A DNA stretch of 7,517 nucleotides from an uncultured Lachnospiraceae bacterium (lineage in GTDB: Bacteria > Bacillota > Clostridia > Lachnospirales > Lachnospiraceae): assembly GCA_910587635.1 (NCBI GenBank), contig CAJUNB010000010.1:1-7517 (forward strand), given 5' to 3'. The position numbers were made by a program, and so were the translations under genes. This document shows, one piece after another, positions 5,428-7,517 of this stretch. The number at the start of each line of letters is the position of its first letter. Within the stretch, counting starts at the first letter, position 1. The notes beneath the pieces were generated by a model. It did not search any database and had not been told where the DNA came from. It worked only from the letters and a program-made list of their open reading frames with translations.

Positions 5428-6510
5428 ATGAAAAAGATAAATAAGTCGACGAAAAATAATCTGATTACATATGGGATTGTAGTGATTGCCTATGTCATTG
5501 TGATGCTGCTGAATGTCACGGGGCATATTTCCAGTCTGATGGAAGGACTGCTTGTTCCACTCTGTATTTATGTAATACTGGCAGTATCTCTGAACCTGGT
5601 AGTGGGGATTTTGGGAGAACTGAGTATTGGTCATGCCGGATTTATGTGTGTGGGCGCGTTCTCAGGTGCTTTTTTCTCCATGTGTATGAAAGAAGCCATG
5701 CCGGCTATGGCCCGTTTCCTGCTGGCATTGGTAATCGGTGCCGTGTGTGCTGCGGCCTGTGGCATGCTGATCGGGGTACCGGTCCTTCGTTTGAAAGGGG
5801 ACTATCTGGCAATCGTTACGCTTGCTTTCGGTGAAATTATCAAGAATCTGATGAATGTGCTGTATATCGGAAAGGACAGTAGAGGCTTTCATGTCTCTAC
5901 AAAGGATATGATTGCACTGGGACTGGAGCCGGGAGGAAAGACGATTATCAACGGCCCCCAGGGGATTACAGGCACACCCCATGATGCCAGTTTTACGATA
6001 GGCATTATCCTCGTACTGCTGACGCTCTTTATCATATTGAATCTGGTTCATTCCCGGGATGGCCGGGCGATTATGGCGATCCGGGATAACCGTATCGCGG
6101 CAGAGTCTATCGGTATCAATGTGATGAAATATAAGATGATGGCGTTTACCATCTCTGCTTCCATTGCGGGAGTGGCTGGTGTATTGTATGCTCACAATCT
6201 TTCCACGCTGACTGCACTGCCGAAAAACTTTGGTTACAATATGTCAATTATGATTCTTGTCTACGTGGTACTGGGGGGCATCGGAAATATCAGAGGCTCT
6301 GTTATCGCTGCGGTAGTGCTGACACTGTTGCCGGAGATGCTGCGTGGATTGAGCGATTACCGTATGCTCATCTATGCAATTGTTTTGATTGGGTTAATGC
6401 TGTTTAACTGGAGTCCGAAAGCGATTGCTCTGCGGGAAAAATATTCTCTCAGACGAATCTTAGGGAAAACAGGCACGAAGAACGTAAGTGAAAACAGGAC
6501 GGAGGAATAA
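5428..6510 (+). CDS. livM: Branched-chain amino acid ABC transporter permease LivM, 360 aa
   Basis: LivM is the second permease and pairs with LivH. Recognisable blocks are NLVVGILGELSIGHAGFMCV (56-75), LRLKGDYLAIVTLAFGEII (120-138), the ATPase-coupling loop SRDGRAIMAIRDNRIAAESI (209-228) and VLGGIGNIRGSVIAA (281-295). A lysine-rich cytoplasmic N-terminus precedes the first membrane segment (about 13-30), and residues from about 335 on form a charged cytoplasmic tail. A modest ribosome binding site (GGGTGA, 5418-5423) spans the end of livH. Residues 148-190 include a Gly-rich extracellular loop typical of the family. The gene ends 3 nt before livG, and its last codons contain the livG ribosome binding site, so the two are translationally linked. 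Confidence 0.95.
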   Translation: MKKINKSTKNNLITYGIVVIAYVIVMLLNVTGHISSLMEGLLVPLCIYVILAVSLNLVVGILGELSIGHAGFMCVGAFSGAFFSMCMKEAMPAMARFLLALVIGAVCAAACGMLIGVPVLRLKGDYLAIVTLAFGEIIKNLMNVLYIGKDSRGFHVSTKDMIALGLEPGGKTIINGPQGITGTPHDASFTIGIILVLLTLFIILNLVHSRDGRAIMAIRDNRIAAESIGINVMKYKMMAFTISASIAGVAGVLYAHNLSTLTALPKNFGYNMSIMILVYVVLGGIGNIRGSVIAAVVLTLLPEMLRGLSDYRMLIYAIVLIGLMLFNWSPKAIALREKYSLRRILGKTGTKNVSENRTEE

Positions 6511-6513
6511 AAG

Positions 6514-7272
6514 ATGGCTTTGTTGGATGTACAAAATTTATGTATCTCATTTGGCGGCCTTCGTGCTGTAGATGATTTTGAGATTCATGTGGAAAAGGGA
6601 CAGTTATATGGTCTGATCGGCCCCAATGGCGCGGGAAAGACAACGGTATTTAATCTGTTGACCGGGGTATATAAGCCCAACGAAGGGATTATCCGGTTGG
6701 ACGATGTGGACATTACCGGGAAAAAGACAATAGAGATCAATAAAGCGGGGATTGCCAGGACATTTCAGAATATTCGTCTCTTCAAGGGGATGTCTGTTCT
6801 GGACAATGTCAAGGCGGGGCTGCACAACCACTATAAATATTCGTCTCTGGCGGGTATTTTCCGTACACCTGCCTATCACAGAGTGGAAAAGGAAATGGAT
6901 GAGCGGGCGATGGAGCTTCTGGAAGTGTTCGAGCTGGAAAAAGAAGCGGACTATCTGGCATCCAACCTCCCCTATGGGAAACAGCGGAAACTGGAGATTG
7001 CCAGAGCACTTGCCACACAGCCAAAGCTCCTTTTGCTGGATGAGCCTGCGGCAGGCATGAATCCTAACGAAACAAAGGAATTGATGGAAACGATCTGCCT
7101 CATCCGGGACAGATTCGATATGACAATACTCTTAATTGAACATGATATGAAGCTTGTGTCCGGTATATGCCAAGAGCTCTCGGTGCTTAACTTTGGTCGG
7201 ATTCTGGCGCAGGGGGAGACCGGCAGTGTGCTGAATGATCCACAGGTCATTACAGCGTATCTGGGAGAGTAG
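6514..7272 (+). CDS. livG: Branched-chain amino acid ABC transporter ATPase LivG, 252 aa
   Basis: LivG is one of two ATP-hydrolysing subunits that power uptake through LivH/LivM. All ABC motifs are intact: Walker A GPNGAGKT (36-43), Q-loop Q85 in FQNIRLF, signature LPYGKQ (152-157, the LivG variant of LSGGQ), Walker B LLLLDEP (172-178) with catalytic E177, D-loop AAGMNP, and the switch histidine H210 in IEHD. The C-terminal NFGRILAQGETGSVLNDPQVITAYLG is typical of the LivG/BCA family. Its ribosome binding site, GGAGGA (6501-6506), stands 7 nt before the start and lies in the end of livM. The TAG stop at 7270-7272 overlaps the first base pair of the downstream tandem repeat. The partner ATPase livF is expected after the repeat but is outside the window. 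Confidence 0.96.
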   Translation: MALLDVQNLCISFGGLRAVDDFEIHVEKGQLYGLIGPNGAGKTTVFNLLTGVYKPNEGIIRLDDVDITGKKTIEINKAGIARTFQNIRLFKGMSVLDNVKAGLHNHYKYSSLAGIFRTPAYHRVEKEMDERAMELLEVFELEKEADYLASNLPYGKQRKLEIARALATQPKLLLLDEPAAGMNPNETKELMETICLIRDRFDMTILLIEHDMKLVSGICQELSVLNFGRILAQGETGSVLNDPQVITAYLGE

Positions 7273-7517
7273 GAGGAACGCCGTGAAACGAAGTTTCACA
7301 CTGGAATACGTTCCGACGATATGGCAGGTGACGCGAAGCGGCGCGTGCCGTTACGATTGCAGGAGGAACGCCGTGAAACGAAGTTTCACACTGGAATGCG
7401 TTCCGACGATATGGCAGGTGACGCGAAGCGGCGCGTGCCGTTACGATTGCAGGAGGAACGCCGTGAAACGAAGTTTCACACTGGAATGCGTTCCGACGAT
7501 ATGGCAGGTGACGCGAA
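7271..7517. repeat. 90-bp tandem repeat after livG, 2.7 copies, cut by window edge
   Basis: Units begin at 7271, 7361 and 7451, each with AGGAGGAACG. The only difference seen among the copies is A at 7308 in the first unit versus G at 7398 and 7488. Each unit contains GTGAAAC-GAA-GTTTCAC (7283-7299), enclosed by GGAACGC (7275-7281) pairing with GCGTTCC, seven pairs in copies 2 and 3 and six in copy 1. It also contains a GC-rich hairpin around CGC-GAA-GCG (7332-7340), flanked by GGCA/TGCC (7323-7326, 7346-7349). The first two bases overlap the livG TAG stop. The array sits where livF would be expected. It is not CRISPR: there are no spacers. Confidence 0.95.

Noticed and set aside
7271..7517. 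CRISPR array
   Set aside because: The 90-bp units abut directly with no unique spacers, and no cas gene is nearby.

Overview
The window looks like chromosomal DNA from a Gram-positive anaerobe of the Clostridia, most likely Lachnospiraceae. This rests on strong AGGAGG-type ribosome binding sites, SigA-like promoters, a lipoprotein substrate-binding protein, a KtrAB-type potassium system and a short amidase of a type I associate with that family. The genus cannot be named from sequence alone. All six genes are on the + strand and none looks broken.

Layout. 1-278 is a non-coding repeat region: two near-identical 125-bp tandem units, the second of which runs into a sequence that folds as a cloverleaf-like structure closed by 14-bp inverted repeats. 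284-312 is a separate hairpin abutting the ribosome binding site of the first gene. 324-2937 holds a cell-wall amidase (324-863), the potassium channel subunit KtrB (868-2211) and its nucleotide-binding regulator KtrA (2275-2937). A promoter at 2956-2983 drives a branched-chain-amino-acid-type substrate-binding lipoprotein (3021-4253), which ends in a strong intrinsic terminator (4270-4302). A structured gap without genes (4303-4465) precedes a second, near-consensus promoter (4466-4495), which drives the permeases livH and livM and the ATPase livG (4534-7272). From the livG stop codon to the window end lies a 90-bp tandem repeat (2.7 copies visible). The second ATPase, livF, would normally come next but is not in the window.

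How the genes work together. KtrB and KtrA form a regulated K+ uptake system used for turgor and osmotic adaptation. The amidase, 4 nt upstream of ktrB, trims peptidoglycan and is probably co-transcribed. The liv genes encode an ABC importer: the lipoprotein captures an amino acid or similar ligand outside the membrane, LivH and LivM form the channel, and LivG (with the expected LivF) powers it. The terminator plus second promoter separates expression of the binding protein from that of the membrane and ATPase subunits.

The genes are conventional. The unusual content is the three non-coding regions (5' array, liv gap, 3' array). All are rich in short hairpins, and all contain the heptamer GCGAAGC on one strand or the other, known as an exceptionally stable DNA mini-hairpin. 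Whether they belong to one mobile or regulatory repeat family cannot be settled here.
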